A stretch of DNA of 64,000 bases. It comes from Streptomyces parvulus. Its GTDB lineage: Bacteria > Actinomycetota > Actinomycetes > Streptomycetales > Streptomycetaceae. The stretch is from NCBI RefSeq assembly GCF_014648855.1, contig NZ_BMRX01000009.1, forward strand, positions 367,265 to 431,264, given 5' to 3'. Within the stretch, counting starts at the first letter, position 1, and every line of letters starts with the position of its first letter. Both the position numbers and the translations under genes were made by a program. Shown piece after piece: positions 1 to 9,229 of this stretch. The notes under the pieces are model-generated. The model saw only the letters and a program-made list of their open reading frames with translations. It ran no database searches and was not told the origin of the DNA.

Positions 1-1472
1 AGGATGGCGACGACGGCGCCGCCGAGCGCCCAGCCGCTGCCGGGCTGCTGGGTGACCTGGAAGCCGGCCCACTCGTGGATGCCGTTGAAGGTGACCGAGC
101 CGGCGCCGTTCGGGAGGGTCATGGTCTCGCCGACCTTCAGCTGCTTCTTGAACAGCTTGCCGTCGGAGCCCTTGAACTCCTTCAGGTTGGTCTTGTCGAG
201 CTGGTAGATGCTCTGCGGGAAGCCCGCGTCGACGCCGAGGTCGCCGTGGTAGGCGGAGAGCGCGAGCATCGGGTTGATCAGCGCCGGGAAGGTGGAGAGC
301 ATCGTGCTGCCCTTGCCGCCGTACGTCGGCAGGAAGAACGCGTTGAAGCCGAGCTGCTCCTTCTCGCCCTTCGCGTTGCGGTAGCCGTCCATCACCTTGA
401 TGGCGCCGGAGGACGTGACGTTGGAGTCCAGCGGCAGCAGGGCCACGGCCTGCTTGTCGGTGACGACGTTGCCCTTGGCGTCCTTGACGGTGACGACGGG
501 GGCGTAGCCGTGGCTGACGAGGTAGACCTTGGAGCCCTCGATCTCCAGGGGCTTGTTGACCTTGATGGTCTTGGTCTTCTCGGCGCCGTCCGCGCCCTCG
601 CTGTAGGTGACGTGGGCCTCGTAGATCCGCGGGGTGCCGCGGTTGGGGCCGGTCGGCTCGTAGGTGCCGCGGAAGTCCTTCAGGGAGAAGCTGAACGGGT
701 CCAGCTGGTCCTGGTCGAAGAGGTTCCCGGACTTGAAGTCGTCGTACTGGGTGAGGGTGTTGGCGAAGCCGTCGCCCTCCAGGATCAGCTTGTTGCCCTC
801 GTACTTGAACAGCTGGCCCCACGCGAAGGCGATCAGCATCACGATCAGCGCGATGTGGAAGGCGAGGTTGCCGACCTCCCGCAGGTAGCCCTTCTCGGCC
901 GCGACGGCGTCGCCGACGGCGTGCGCGCGGAAGCGGCGCTTCTTCAGCAGCGCCAGCGCGGCCTCGCGCACCTCCTCGGGCTCGGCGCCGGTGCGCCAGC
1001 TGGTGTAGGCGGGCAGCCGGTCCAGGCGCCGCGGGGCGCCCGGCGGGCGGCCGCGGAGCTGGCCGACGAACTGCCAGGTGCGCGGGACGATGCAGCCGAT
1101 GAGGGAGACGAACAGCAGGATGTAGATCGCGGAGAACCACACCGAGCTGTAGACGTGGAAGAGGCCGAGCTTGTCGTAGACCGGCGCCAGGATGTCGTGG
1201 TTCTGCCGGAACTCCTCGACCTTCATCGCGTCGACGCCGTCCTGCGGGATCAGCGACCCGGGGATCGCGCCCAGGGACAGCAGCAGGAGCAGCAGCAGCG
1301 CGACGCGCATGGAGGTGAGCTGGCGCCAGAACCAGCGGGCCCAGCCGATGACGCCGAGCGAGGGGAGGTTCGGGGCCTCCTCGGCCGGCGCGGTGGAGAG
1401 CTGGGAGCCGGCGGCGCCGAGTTCCCCTTCCTCGGTGGCTGTCGGGGTCTCGCCCGTCGTCGTCTTGCTCAT
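1..1472 (-). CDS. resB: Cytochrome c biogenesis protein ResB (3' end cut off by window edge)
   Basis: ResB works with the CcsA/ResC partner in System II cytochrome c maturation, moving or ligating heme at the outer face of the membrane. The reading frame starts at ATG 1472 (MSKTTTGETP) and stays open for 490 codons to position 1 without a stop, so the C-terminus lies outside. Visible features are a soluble N-terminal tail, TM segments (around 'MRVALLLLLLLSLGAIPGS', 'IYILLFVSLIGCIVP' and 'FHIALIVMLIAFAWG') and a large extracytoplasmic domain, as expected for ResB. It starts 3 nt after the ccdA stop, so it is the third gene of a resA-ccdA-resB operon; a resC/ccsA gene would be expected just beyond the left edge. 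Confidence 0.93.
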   Translation of the reverse strand, partial: MSKTTTGETPTATEEGELGAAGSQLSTAPAEEAPNLPSLGVIGWARWFWRQLTSMRVALLLLLLLSLGAIPGSLIPQDGVDAMKVEEFRQNHDILAPVYDKLGLFHVYSSVWFSAIYILLFVSLIGCIVPRTWQFVGQLRGRPPGAPRRLDRLPAYTSWRTGAEPEEVREAALALLKKRRFRAHAVGDAVAAEKGYLREVGNLAFHIALIVMLIAFAWGQLFKYEGNKLILEGDGFANTLTQYDDFKSGNLFDQDQLDPFSFSLKDFRGTYEPTGPNRGTPRIYEAHVTYSEGADGAEKTKTIKVNKPLEIEGSKVYLVSHGYAPVVTVKDAKGNVVTDKQAVALLPLDSNVTSSGAIKVMDGYRNAKGEKEQLGFNAFFLPTYGGKGSTMLSTFPALINPMLALSAYHGDLGVDAGFPQSIYQLDKTNLKEFKGSDGKLFKKQLKVGETMTLPNGAGSVTFNGIHEWAGFQVTQQPGSGWALGGAVVAI

Positions 1473-1475
1473 CGG

Positions 1476-2246
1476 TCAGATCCCCACAGTGAAGCCGTTG
1501 GACCAGGTCTGCATGTCCTGCACGATGGCGTCCCACGCGCCGGTGACCAGCAGCAGGCCGGTCGCGATCATCATGACGCCGCCGAGGCGCATCACCCAGA
1601 CATAGTGCCGCTTGATCCAGCCGAAGGCGCCGAGTGCCTTGCGGAAGGCGATCGCGGCGAGGACGAAGGGGACGCCGAGGCCGAGGCAGTAGGCGACGGT
1701 CAGTATCGCGCCGCGGCCGGCGGTGCCCTGGTCGGCGGAGAGCGCGAGCACGGAGGCGAGGGTCGGGCCGATGCAGGGGGTCCAGCCGATGCCGAACAGG
1801 GCGCCGAGTATCGGGGCGCCGACCAGGCCGTTCACGGGCTTCTTGTGGAAGCGGAACTCGCGCTGGGTGAGCCAGGGCATCAGGCCCATGAAGAAGACGC
1901 CCATGAGGATCATGAAGACGCCCAGCACCTTGCTCAGCACGCCCCGGTTCTCCTGCAGCGTGTCACCGAAGTAGCCGAACAGCGCCCCGCTGGAGACGAA
2001 GACGGCGGTGAAGCCGAGGACGAAGAGGGAGGCGCCGGCCACCATCCGGCCGCGCCGGGCCTCGCCGAGGTCGGTGCCGGTGACTCCGGTCACGTAGGAG
2101 AGGTAGCCGGGGACCAGGGGCAGCACGCAGGGCGAGAAGAAGGAGACGAGGCCGCCGAGCAGGGCGATGGGGAGGGCCACGAGGAGGGCGCCGTTGAGCA
2201 CCGTGCCGTTGTAGCCCTCGGCGGCCAGCGTGGTCACTGCGGACAC
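1476..2246 (-). CDS. ccdA: Thiol-disulfide transporter CcdA
   Basis: CcdA passes reducing equivalents from cytoplasmic thioredoxin across the membrane so that apocytochrome c cysteines are kept reduced. The 256-residue protein has six predicted TM segments and the two conserved cysteines in Pro-rich contexts, 'FSPCVLPLVPGY' (C40) and 'GWTPCIGP' (C158). It starts at GTG 2246, only 1 nt after the stop of the upstream thioredoxin-like gene, and is followed 3 nt later by resB. This spacing indicates translational coupling in one transcript. Confidence 0.95.
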   Translation of the reverse strand: MSAVTTLAAEGYNGTVLNGALLVALPIALLGGLVSFFSPCVLPLVPGYLSYVTGVTGTDLGEARRGRMVAGASLFVLGFTAVFVSSGALFGYFGDTLQENRGVLSKVLGVFMILMGVFFMGLMPWLTQREFRFHKKPVNGLVGAPILGALFGIGWTPCIGPTLASVLALSADQGTAGRGAILTVAYCLGLGVPFVLAAIAFRKALGAFGWIKRHYVWVMRLGGVMMIATGLLLVTGAWDAIVQDMQTWSNGFTVGI

Positions 2247-2247
2247 G

Positions 2248-2883
2248 TCACTTCTCCGACTGGAGGTACGGGTCGAGCATCTTGCGCAGCTTCTCCTCGC
2301 TGAGCGCCTGGAGGGTGCGCGCGGCGACCTTGCCGTCCCGGTCGATGACGAGCGTCGAGGGGATGGCCTGGGGGTTGAGGGTGCCCTTGGCGAAGCGGAG
2401 CATCAGCTTGCCGGTCGGGTCGTACAGGCTCGGGTAGGTGATCCCGTAGTCCTTCTCGAAGGCGCGGGCCGGACCGGTGGAGGTGTCGCGGGTGTTGATG
2501 CCGACGAACTGGACGCCCTGGTCCTTGGTGTCCTTGTAGACCGTCTCCAGGTTCTTGGCCTCGGCGCGGCAGGGCCCGCACCACGAGCCCCACACGTTCA
2601 GGACGACGATCTTGCCCTTGAAGTCGGCGACGTCGACCTGGCCGCCGTCGACGGTCTTGCCGGACAGCTCGGGGGCGTCGGCGCGCTCACCCTGCTTGGC
2701 GGTCGCGATGCCGTCCGAGCCGGTGATGAAGCCCGTCTGGCCGCCGCCGCCCGAGGTGCCGCCGGAGCTGCACGCGGACACGAGCAGCGCCGCGGCGGCG
2801 GCACCGACGGCGAGGACGGCGCGACCGCTCGGGCGGGCGGCGGTGCGGTTCGAGCGCAGGGGGGCGCGGCTGGCGGCACTCAT
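2248..2883 (-). CDS. resA: Lipoprotein thioredoxin, ResA/TlpA type
   Basis: A membrane-anchored extracytoplasmic thiol-disulfide oxidoreductase that reduces the heme-binding CXXCH cysteines of apocytochrome c. The 211-residue protein has a signal peptide ending in lipobox LVSAC (C38), a flexible Gly/Ser linker, then an AhpC/TSA-Redoxin thioredoxin fold with active site WCGPC (C102, C105) and a cis-Pro segment 'AIPSTLVIDRDG'. It is the first gene of the resA-ccdA-resB operon. The 66 bp between it and the upstream lipoprotein gene should hold the operon promoter, but no clear -35/-10 stands out. Confidence 0.93.
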   Translation of the reverse strand: MSAASRAPLRSNRTAARPSGRAVLAVGAAAAALLVSACSSGGTSGGGGQTGFITGSDGIATAKQGERADAPELSGKTVDGGQVDVADFKGKIVVLNVWGSWCGPCRAEAKNLETVYKDTKDQGVQFVGINTRDTSTGPARAFEKDYGITYPSLYDPTGKLMLRFAKGTLNPQAIPSTLVIDRDGKVAARTLQALSEEKLRKMLDPYLQSEK

Positions 2884-2949
2884 GTGAAAAGTTTCGCATG
2901 TCCGTTCCGAGGATCTTGCGCACCCCCCTCACGGCCCGAAACCCGCATT

Positions 2950-4248
2950 TCAGGCGGCGTTCGAGGGTGCTCCCGAAGTGGCCGGCGCGTCCTTGAGGAA
3001 GGCGTTCCAGCCACCGGCCGGCCGCTGCCCCACCTCGACGGTGCGCAGCTTGGCCAGCACCTCCGGCTTCTGCACGTCCATCCAGTCGGTGAACTGGCGG
3101 AAGGAGACGAGCCGGATGTCCTCGCCCTTCTCCTTCTCCCGCGCGACGTGCTTGAGGACGTTCTCGACGGCGTCCATGTAGATGCCGCCGTTCCACTCCT
3201 CGAAGTGGTTGCCTATGAAGAAGGGTGCCCGATTCATCTCGTACGCCCGCTTGAAGCCGGATATGTAGGCGTTCGTGGCCTGTTCGCGCCAGCCCGGGTA
3301 GTTGTGGGCGGGGGCCTTGGTCGAGTTGACCGACTGGTTGGCGAGGATGTTGTAGTCCATCGAGAGCACCTCGAAGGAGTGCCCGGGGAACGGTATCTGC
3401 TGGAGCGGGAAGTCCCAGACGCCGTCCTTCTTGGCCGGCCACACCTGGCGGCCGCCGGGCGAGGAGGCGTCGTAGCGCCAGCCCAGCTCGCGGGCGGTGG
3501 GCAGCAGGTTGTCCTGGCCGAGCAGGCAGGGCGTGCGGCCGCCGACGAGTTCCTTGTCGTAGTCGAAGGGCAGGGACGGCAGGTCGGTCCAGCCGCTGTT
3601 GGTCCGCCACTCCTTGACGAAGGACTTGGCCTGGTCGATCTCGCTGCGCCACTGCGCGGAGGTCCAGTTGCCGACCGAGCCGCCGCCCCCGCAGAAGTGG
3701 CCGTTGAAGTGGGTTCCTATCTCGTGGCCGTCCAGCCAGGCCCGGCGGACGTTCTTCAGCGTGTCCTTGATGTGGGCGTCGGTGAGGTAGCCGATGTCGG
3801 AGGCGCCGCGCGGGTTGTTCGGCGGGTCGTAGAGGCGCTTCTTCGACTCGGGCAGCAGGTACAGGCCCGAGAGGAAGAACGTCATGTGCGCGCCGTGCTC
3901 CCGCGCGAGGTCGAGGAAGCGCGGGAAGAGCCCGTTGCCGACCTCGCCGGCACCGTCCCAGGAGAACACGACGAACTGCGGAGGCGTCTGGCCGGGCTCC
4001 AACGGCACCGGCGCGTCCGGCTGGTGGGGCTGCTTGCCGGTGTACGACGTGGAGCCGTCGCCGATGGGCTTCGCGGGGGCCGTGCCGCTGCCGGAGGGCG
4101 AGGGCTCCGCGGAGCCGCCGGCCTGGTGCGAGCCGCTCGACGACTGGTGGGAACCGGTGCCGCAGCCCGCGAGCCCGACGGCCGCCGCGGCGCCGGCGCC
4201 GAGTCCGAGCATCCCCCTGCGGGTGAGAGTGCGGTTGGAAGTGCGCAT
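2950..4248 (-). CDS. Secreted polysaccharide-deacetylase-like lipoprotein
   Basis: The 432-residue protein begins with a twin-arginine-like signal (RR at residues 10-11) ending in lipobox LAGC (C29), then a Ser/Gly/Pro linker. The main domain looks like a NodB-type carbohydrate esterase: 'FSWDGAGEVGNG' (D98) matches motif 1 and 'EIGTHFNGH' (H180, H184) matches the metal-binding motif 2. The motif 1 variant and the downstream sequence are divergent, so the substrate (cell-wall glycan or another acylated polymer) is unknown. It lies alone between hist-phosphatase and resA with its own upstream gap. Function is inferred from fold only. Confidence 0.8.
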   Translation of the reverse strand: MRTSNRTLTRRGMLGLGAGAAAAVGLAGCGTGSHQSSSGSHQAGGSAEPSPSGSGTAPAKPIGDGSTSYTGKQPHQPDAPVPLEPGQTPPQFVVFSWDGAGEVGNGLFPRFLDLAREHGAHMTFFLSGLYLLPESKKRLYDPPNNPRGASDIGYLTDAHIKDTLKNVRRAWLDGHEIGTHFNGHFCGGGGSVGNWTSAQWRSEIDQAKSFVKEWRTNSGWTDLPSLPFDYDKELVGGRTPCLLGQDNLLPTARELGWRYDASSPGGRQVWPAKKDGVWDFPLQQIPFPGHSFEVLSMDYNILANQSVNSTKAPAHNYPGWREQATNAYISGFKRAYEMNRAPFFIGNHFEEWNGGIYMDAVENVLKHVAREKEKGEDIRLVSFRQFTDWMDVQKPEVLAKLRTVEVGQRPAGGWNAFLKDAPATSGAPSNAA

Positions 4249-4373
4249 CGCAACCTCGTTCGTCGCGTCCTTGGGTGGTCACCCTGTGAGAGGACGCGAC
4301 GAACGGGTGGGTTCGCGAAAACGTGTGCGGATTCGGTAACGGGCGTCACACCGTCCCGGGCCGTACCGCCGGG

Positions 4374-5072
4374 TCAGGCGCCGTACGCCTTGCCCTGCCC
4401 CTTCACCGGCTTGGCGCCCGCGAGGAGGTGGGCGGGGACGAGGTCGCGGGCGGGCTCGGTGTAGCCGACGGAGACGATGCGGTCGCCGCGGTACGTGAAC
4501 GTCGTCAGGGACGCCAGCGTGCACTGCCGCTTGCGCGGGTCGTGCCACAGGCGCCGCCGCTCGACGTACGAGCGCAGGATCCAGATCGGCAGCTGGTGGC
4601 TGACGATCACGGCCTCGTGCCCGCGGGCCTGGTCGCGGGCCGCGTCCAGCGCGCCCTTCATCCGCACGACCTGGTCGACGTACGGCTCTCCCCAGGACGG
4701 GCGGAAGGGGTTGACGACGTGCTTCCAGTTGCCGGGCCGGCGCAGCGCGCCGTCGCCGATGCCGAAGGTCTTGCCCTGGAAGACGTTGCCCGCCTCGATC
4801 AGCCGGGTGTCGGTGTCGAGGTCGACCCCGTGCGACTTGGCGATCGGCGTCGCGGTCTCCTGCGCCCGCTCCAGCGGGGAGGCCACGACGTAGGTCACGT
4901 CGCGGGGGGCGAGGTGCTCGGCGACCCGGTCGGCCATGCGGCGCCCCAGCTCGGAGAGGTGGTAGCCGGGCAGGCGGCCGTAGAGCACGCCGGTGGGGTT
5001 CTCTACCTCGCCGTGCCGCATCACGTGGACGACGGTGAGGTCGTCGTCGCGCGTCTCGCTCGTCTCGCTCAT
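4374..5072 (-). CDS. Histidine phosphatase (phosphoglycerate mutase-like) family protein
   Basis: A 232-residue branch-1 histidine phosphatase. The catalytic RHG motif is in 'HVMRHGEVENP' (about residues 16-26), followed by 'LSELGRRMADRVAEHL', 'VASPLERAQETA' and a C-terminal 'EAVIVSHQLPI' carrying the second catalytic His. Start ATG 5072 overlaps the hemL stop by 4 nt (ATGA), so it is co-translated with hemL. The real substrate is not evident; this pair is common in Streptomyces, which suggests a housekeeping link to tetrapyrrole or phosphosugar metabolism, but that is inference. Confidence 0.88.
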   Translation of the reverse strand: MSETSETRDDDLTVVHVMRHGEVENPTGVLYGRLPGYHLSELGRRMADRVAEHLAPRDVTYVVASPLERAQETATPIAKSHGVDLDTDTRLIEAGNVFQGKTFGIGDGALRRPGNWKHVVNPFRPSWGEPYVDQVVRMKGALDAARDQARGHEAVIVSHQLPIWILRSYVERRRLWHDPRKRQCTLASLTTFTYRGDRIVSVGYTEPARDLVPAHLLAGAKPVKGQGKAYGA

Positions 5073-6385
5073 GCCGTGGCCTCCGCGGCTGCTCGGGCCG
5101 CCGCCGGGAGGGCGTCGGCGATGCGCTGGACGGCGCGCTCGTCGTGGGCGGTGGAGACGAACCAGGACTCGAAGCTGGACGGCGGCAGGTAGACGCCGTT
5201 CGAGAGGAGCGAGTGGAAGAAGGCGGTGAAGCGGAAGGACTCCTGCGCCCGGGCCTCGTCGTAGTTGGTGACCGGCCGGTCGGTGAAGAACACGGAGAAC
5301 ATGTTGGAGGCGTTCTGGAGGGTGTGCGCGACGCCCTCCTTGGTGAGCGCCTCGGTGACGAGCCCCTGGATCCGCCGCGACACGGCGTCGACCTTCTCGT
5401 ACGCCGCGTCGTCGAGGAGCCGCAGCTGGGCGAGCCCGGCGGCGGTGGCGACGGGGTTCCCGGAGAGGGTGCCGGCCTGGTAGACGGGGCCGGCCGGGGC
5501 GAGGTGCGCCATGACGTCGGCGCGCCCGCCGAAGGCGGCGGCGGGGAACCCACCGCCCATGACCTTGCCGAAGGTCATGAGGTCGGGGACGACGCCCTCC
5601 ACGCCGTACCAACCCGCGCGGCTCGTCCGGAACCCGGTCATGACCTCGTCGGAGACGAAGAGCGCGCCGTTCGCGGCGCAGGCGTCCTTCAGCCCCTGGT
5701 TGAAACCGGGCAGCGGCGGCACGACGCCCATGTTGCCGGGGGACGCCTCGGTGATCACGCAGGCGATCTCACCGGGGTGCGCGGCGAACGCGGCGTGCAC
5801 GGCCTCCAGGTCGTTGTACGGCAGCACGATCGTGTCGCTCGCCTGGGCGCCGGTGACGCCGGGGGTGTCGGGGAGCGCGAAGGTGGCGACGCCGGAGCCG
5901 GCCGCGGCGAGCAGCGAGTCGACGTGGCCGTGGTAGCACCCGGCGAACTTGATCACCTTGGTGCGTCGCGTGAACCCGCGGGCGAGCCGGATCGCCGACA
6001 TGGTCGCCTCGGTCCCGCTGGAGACCAGCCGCACCTCCTCCAGCGGGGCGACCCGCTCGACCATCGCCTCGGCGAGGGCGACCTCACCCTCGGCGGGCGT
6101 GCCGAAGGACGTCCCGCGCGCGACCGCCTCCTGCACGGCGGCGATCACCTCGGGGTGGGCGTGCCCGAGGATCATGGGCCCCCAGGAGCAGACCAGGTCG
6201 ACGTACTCGCGCCCGTCCGCGTCGGTCAGGTAGGGCCCGGTGCCGGACACCATGAACCGGGGCGTGCCGCCGACCGCGCGGAAGGCGCGCACCGGGGAGT
6301 TCACGCCGCCGGGGGTGACGGCCGCCGCGCGGTCGAACAGAGCCTGGGAGGCCGGTGCTTCGTATGGGTATGCCAGTTCGCTCAT
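5069..6385 (-). CDS. hemL: Glutamate-1-semialdehyde 2,1-aminomutase
   Basis: HemL converts glutamate-1-semialdehyde to 5-aminolevulinate, the second step of the C5 route to heme that starts with HemA (encoded at 49397). The 438-residue protein is a class III PLP aminotransferase fold. Recognisable blocks are 'GGVNSPVRAFRAVGGTPRF', 'FAGCYHGHVDSLL' and the PLP-lysine context 'DLMTFGKVMGGGFP'. The start ATG 6385 is preceded by a GGAGAAG stretch. It lies far from the other hem genes in this window. Confidence 0.97.
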   Translation of the reverse strand: MSELAYPYEAPASQALFDRAAAVTPGGVNSPVRAFRAVGGTPRFMVSGTGPYLTDADGREYVDLVCSWGPMILGHAHPEVIAAVQEAVARGTSFGTPAEGEVALAEAMVERVAPLEEVRLVSSGTEATMSAIRLARGFTRRTKVIKFAGCYHGHVDSLLAAAGSGVATFALPDTPGVTGAQASDTIVLPYNDLEAVHAAFAAHPGEIACVITEASPGNMGVVPPLPGFNQGLKDACAANGALFVSDEVMTGFRTSRAGWYGVEGVVPDLMTFGKVMGGGFPAAAFGGRADVMAHLAPAGPVYQAGTLSGNPVATAAGLAQLRLLDDAAYEKVDAVSRRIQGLVTEALTKEGVAHTLQNASNMFSVFFTDRPVTNYDEARAQESFRFTAFFHSLLSNGVYLPPSSFESWFVSTAHDERAVQRIADALPAAARAAAEATA

Positions 6386-6914
6386 GACCTGCGACTTCTC
6401 CGACCTTCTCGACCTTCTCCGACGTATCGGACTCTGCGCGGGCCTCGCTCGGGCCCTGCCCGGTCCCGCCCCGGCCCCTGGTTGCCCAGGGTGACCTCCC
6501 TCAGGGTAGACAACCGCCCCGATCGCCGTGCCGTCTGCCAGACTGGAGACCGTCCACGCAGCTCAGCAAGGCGGCGCGGGCGCGGCTGCCGACCGTCCTG
6601 CGCACTGGTGACGGACATATGTTTCACCGCACGTTTCGGCGAGCGGCCGTGGGGGAGGTCACTGACACGATGATCGGGTTGCGCGGCGGGGGCCCCGCGT
6701 CCTAGAAAAGCAGTCGGGTGGAGATATGCATCGCGGTGGCGGACTGGGCGAGGGGACCGACGACCTGGGTCCTCGACGTGCCCGGCGGGGCAGGCACCGG
6801 CGCGAGGCGGATGAAGCGTCCGAAGCACGTCAGACACACGGCACACCGAGCGACCCCGACCGGGACGCACGGCACGCCGGCCGGCCGGGGGCGGAGAGCA
6901 GGAATGGTGGTCGG
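6386..6914. other. Gene-poor stretch of 529 bp
   Basis: This stretch separates hemL (minus) from a plus-strand gene and should hold divergent promoters. Three short copies of a CGACYTTCTC-like unit occur at about 6392-6420, next to the hemL start. Open frames on either strand have no recognisable protein features. No convincing hairpin or RNA gene is seen. Confidence 0.5.
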
Positions 6915-7352
6915 GTGGGGGTGACCTACAAGTACTTCGGCGCGCCCGACGGCGCGACCGCGGCCCGCGTCCCGATCTCGATGCGCCCGGAGGAACTCGG
7001 CGGCGACGAGCTCGGGATGAACGGCATGTTCACCAAGATCAAGCCGGAGACCATGGCCGCCATGGTCCTCACCGGCATCGAGGGCGTGCCCCTGCACAAG
7101 GTGCCCCCGCTGGAGCTGGTCGTCCTGCATCCCGACTACGCGGTCGTGAAACTCCCGATGACGGTCGTCGACCCCCTGCGCGGCATCGGCGAGGAAGCGG
7201 TCGGCGCGGCCGCCTTCATCTGGTCGACGGTCCCGGACCGGGGCGGCCCGCGGGACGCGTTCAACGTGTACCAACTGCTGCACGAGTGGCAGGACTTCAG
7301 CCACCGGCTGCATGAGGCGGGACACCAGCCGTACTGCCTGGTGTGGCCCTGA
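6915..7352 (+). CDS. Conserved hypothetical protein, about 145 residues
   Basis: The clearly coding part runs from 'VTYKYFGAPDGATAARVPIS' to 'HQPYCLVWP'. It has no signal peptide or TM segment and is well balanced in composition; I do not recognise the family. Two in-frame GTG codons compete as start, 6915 and 6921; AGGAA at 6900-6904 favours 6915. The frame extends further upstream in Arg/Gly-rich sequence that looks non-coding. It is a single gene followed after 163 bp by the HD-domain gene. Confidence 0.65.
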   Translation: MGVTYKYFGAPDGATAARVPISMRPEELGGDELGMNGMFTKIKPETMAAMVLTGIEGVPLHKVPPLELVVLHPDYAVVKLPMTVVDPLRGIGEEAVGAAAFIWSTVPDRGGPRDAFNVYQLLHEWQDFSHRLHEAGHQPYCLVWP

Positions 7353-7515
7353 GGCGGGATTCCGCAGCCGGGGCGGGGTCCTAGCCGGGACGGCATGTCC
7401 TGATGTGTGGGATACCTGGCCGTACGGACATGGCGCGTGCGTTTGTCGGGATGAAGACTGGTCGTATACGGGCGAGCCCGGCACCCCATACCGCACGACG
7501 AAGAGGTGGCAAGCC

Positions 7516-8163
7516 ATGACCACGGACAGCAGCTTCACGGCCGGCGTCCACGTGCCCGACACCAAGCTGGCGCGCGAGGCGACGGAACTGGTTCGCGATC
7601 ACACCAGCGAGCTGGTCTACCACCACTCCCGCCGCGTGTACTTCTTCGGCAGCCTCCAGGGCCGCAACCGGGACCTCGGCTACGACCCGGAGCTGCTGTA
7701 CGTCGGGGCCATGTTCCACGACCTCGGCCTGAACGAGCAGTTCCGCTCCAGCGGACGCCGGTTCGAGGTCGACAGCGCCGACGAGGCCCGTCGCTTCCTG
7801 CAGTCGCACGGTGTGCCCGAGGACAGCGTGCGGCGGGTGTGGACGGCCATCGCGCTCCACACCACCCCCGGCATCCCCGAGTTCATGGAGCCGGAGGTCG
7901 CGCTCGTCACCGCGGGTGTCGAGTACGACGTCCTCGGCATCGGTTACGCGGACATCTCCGAGGACGACCGCCGGGACATCGTCGCCCTGCACCCGCGCCC
8001 CGACTTCAAGCGGCGCATCCTCACCGCGTTCACCGAGGGGATCCGTCCGAAGCCGGAGACCACCTTCGGCAACGTGAAGGCGGACGTGCTCGAACACTAC
8101 GTGCCCGGGTTCGAGCGGGGGGACTTCGTCCGCACCATCCTCGATTCCCCGTGGGCGGAGTAG
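7516..8163 (+). CDS. HD-domain hydrolase, cyanamide-hydratase-like (copy 1)
   Basis: A 215-residue HD-superfamily protein. The metal-binding signature is visible: 'YHHSRRVYFFGSL' (H36/H37), 'ELLYVGAMFHDLGL' (H68, D69) and 'AIALHTTPGIPEF' (H115). The pattern resembles the cyanamide hydratase branch, which hydrates small nitrile-like substrates with a metal ion, but substrate cannot be read from sequence. The end overlaps the following GlxA-like gene by 13 nt, so the pair is co-expressed. A paralogue with the same motifs is encoded at 9230-9868. Start ATG 7516 is close behind an AAGAGG motif. Confidence 0.85.
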   Translation: MTTDSSFTAGVHVPDTKLAREATELVRDHTSELVYHHSRRVYFFGSLQGRNRDLGYDPELLYVGAMFHDLGLNEQFRSSGRRFEVDSADEARRFLQSHGVPEDSVRRVWTAIALHTTPGIPEFMEPEVALVTAGVEYDVLGIGYADISEDDRRDIVALHPRPDFKRRILTAFTEGIRPKPETTFGNVKADVLEHYVPGFERGDFVRTILDSPWAE

Positions 8164-9137
8164 CGCACCCGGGCGGCGACGTCGTGGTGATCGTCGCCTT
8201 CGACCAGGTGCAGCTCCTCGACGTGGCCGGGCCTCTCGAGGTGTTCACGGCGGCCAACCGCTCCGCCGGCCCGCGCTACGACGTGCGGGTCGTCTCGCCC
8301 GACGGCCACGACACCGTCACCTCCTGCGGGCTGCGGATCTGTGTCGACGCGTCCTTGGAGGAGCTGCCCGAGCGGCCGCACACGCTGGTCGTTCCGGGCC
8401 GCAGGGACTGGCGGCGCGCCACCGCCGACGCGGGTCTCGTCTCCCTAGTGGCGGCGCTCGCCGCTCGTACCCGCAGAGTGACCTCGGTCTGCGCGGGCGC
8501 CTTCGTCCTCGCACACACCGGGGCCCTTGACGGGCGGCGCGCCACCACGCACTGGGAACTGGCAGCCCAGCTGGCCTCCGCCTACCCCGGAGTGCGCGTG
8601 GAGCCCGACCTGCTGTTCGTGCGCGACCGGCATCTCGTCACGTCGGCGGGCGTCACCGCGGGGATCGACATGGCGCTCGCCCTCGTGGAGGAGGACCACG
8701 GCGCGGACGTGGCCCGGGACGTGGCACGTCAGCTGGTGGTATTCATGGCGCGCCCCGGCGGTCAGTCGCAGTTCAGCGTCCGGATGACTCCGCCGAGCCG
8801 GCATCCGCTCGTGCGCCGAGTGATGGACGCCATCACCGCGGACCCGTCGGTCTCGTCCGGTATGGACGCGCTCGCCGCGGGGGCGGGCATCAGCACGCGG
8901 CACCTGAACCGCCTGTTCCGGCAGGAGACGGGGATGACACCCGGCCGGTACGTCGACGCCGTCCGGCTGGAAGCCGCCAAGGCCCTGCTGTCCTCCGGCA
9001 CCGCCACGGTGGGCGAGGTCGCGCGGCAGGCCGGCTTCGGCTCCCCGGAGGCCATGCGGCGTCTGTTCCAGAACACCCTCGGGGTGTCTCCCACGGTGTA
9101 CCGCGCCCGGTTCCGCTCCACTTCCGCGAGCGCCTGA
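8151..9137 (+). CDS. GlxA-family transcriptional regulator, DJ-1/PfpI + AraC (copy 1)
   Basis: The 328-residue protein has an N-terminal DJ-1/PfpI amidotransferase-like domain (about residues 10-170, 'LLDVAGPLEVF', nucleophile-elbow Cys in 'TSVCAGAFVLAHTGALDGR') and a C-terminal AraC helix-turn-helix pair (about 215-320, 'STRHLNRLFRQETGMTPGRYV', 'VARQAGFGSPEAMRRLFQ'). Such proteins are DNA-binding regulators; the DJ-1 domain is thought to sense a small molecule. GTG 8151 overlaps the HD gene; GTG 8184 is an alternative. The usual 'PGG' turn is replaced by 'VPGRRDW' here, unlike copy 2 at 10004. Confidence 0.88.
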   Translation: MGGVAHPGGDVVVIVAFDQVQLLDVAGPLEVFTAANRSAGPRYDVRVVSPDGHDTVTSCGLRICVDASLEELPERPHTLVVPGRRDWRRATADAGLVSLVAALAARTRRVTSVCAGAFVLAHTGALDGRRATTHWELAAQLASAYPGVRVEPDLLFVRDRHLVTSAGVTAGIDMALALVEEDHGADVARDVARQLVVFMARPGGQSQFSVRMTPPSRHPLVRRVMDAITADPSVSSGMDALAAGAGISTRHLNRLFRQETGMTPGRYVDAVRLEAAKALLSSGTATVGEVARQAGFGSPEAMRRLFQNTLGVSPTVYRARFRSTSASA

Positions 9138-9229
9138 CGGTTCGGCCGGGGGGAGGTGGCCCGCCCGTCATCGGGCCGCACGGAAGGCGGGCGAGCCTTC
9201 GCCGGAAAGCGCGGGCCCGGCGCGTCGCG

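Noticed and set aside
75..2303. Long plus-strand open frame of over 700 codons opposite the res genes
   Set aside because: It is the antisense of resB, ccdA and resA. Composition is Val/Glu/Arg/Gly-rich without domains, as expected from high-GC shadows.
7506..8150. Upstream extension of the first GlxA-like regulator through the HD gene
   Set aside because: That frame is the shadow of the HD gene and is Arg/Pro-rich; the regulator's own DJ-1 domain begins shortly after GTG 8151.
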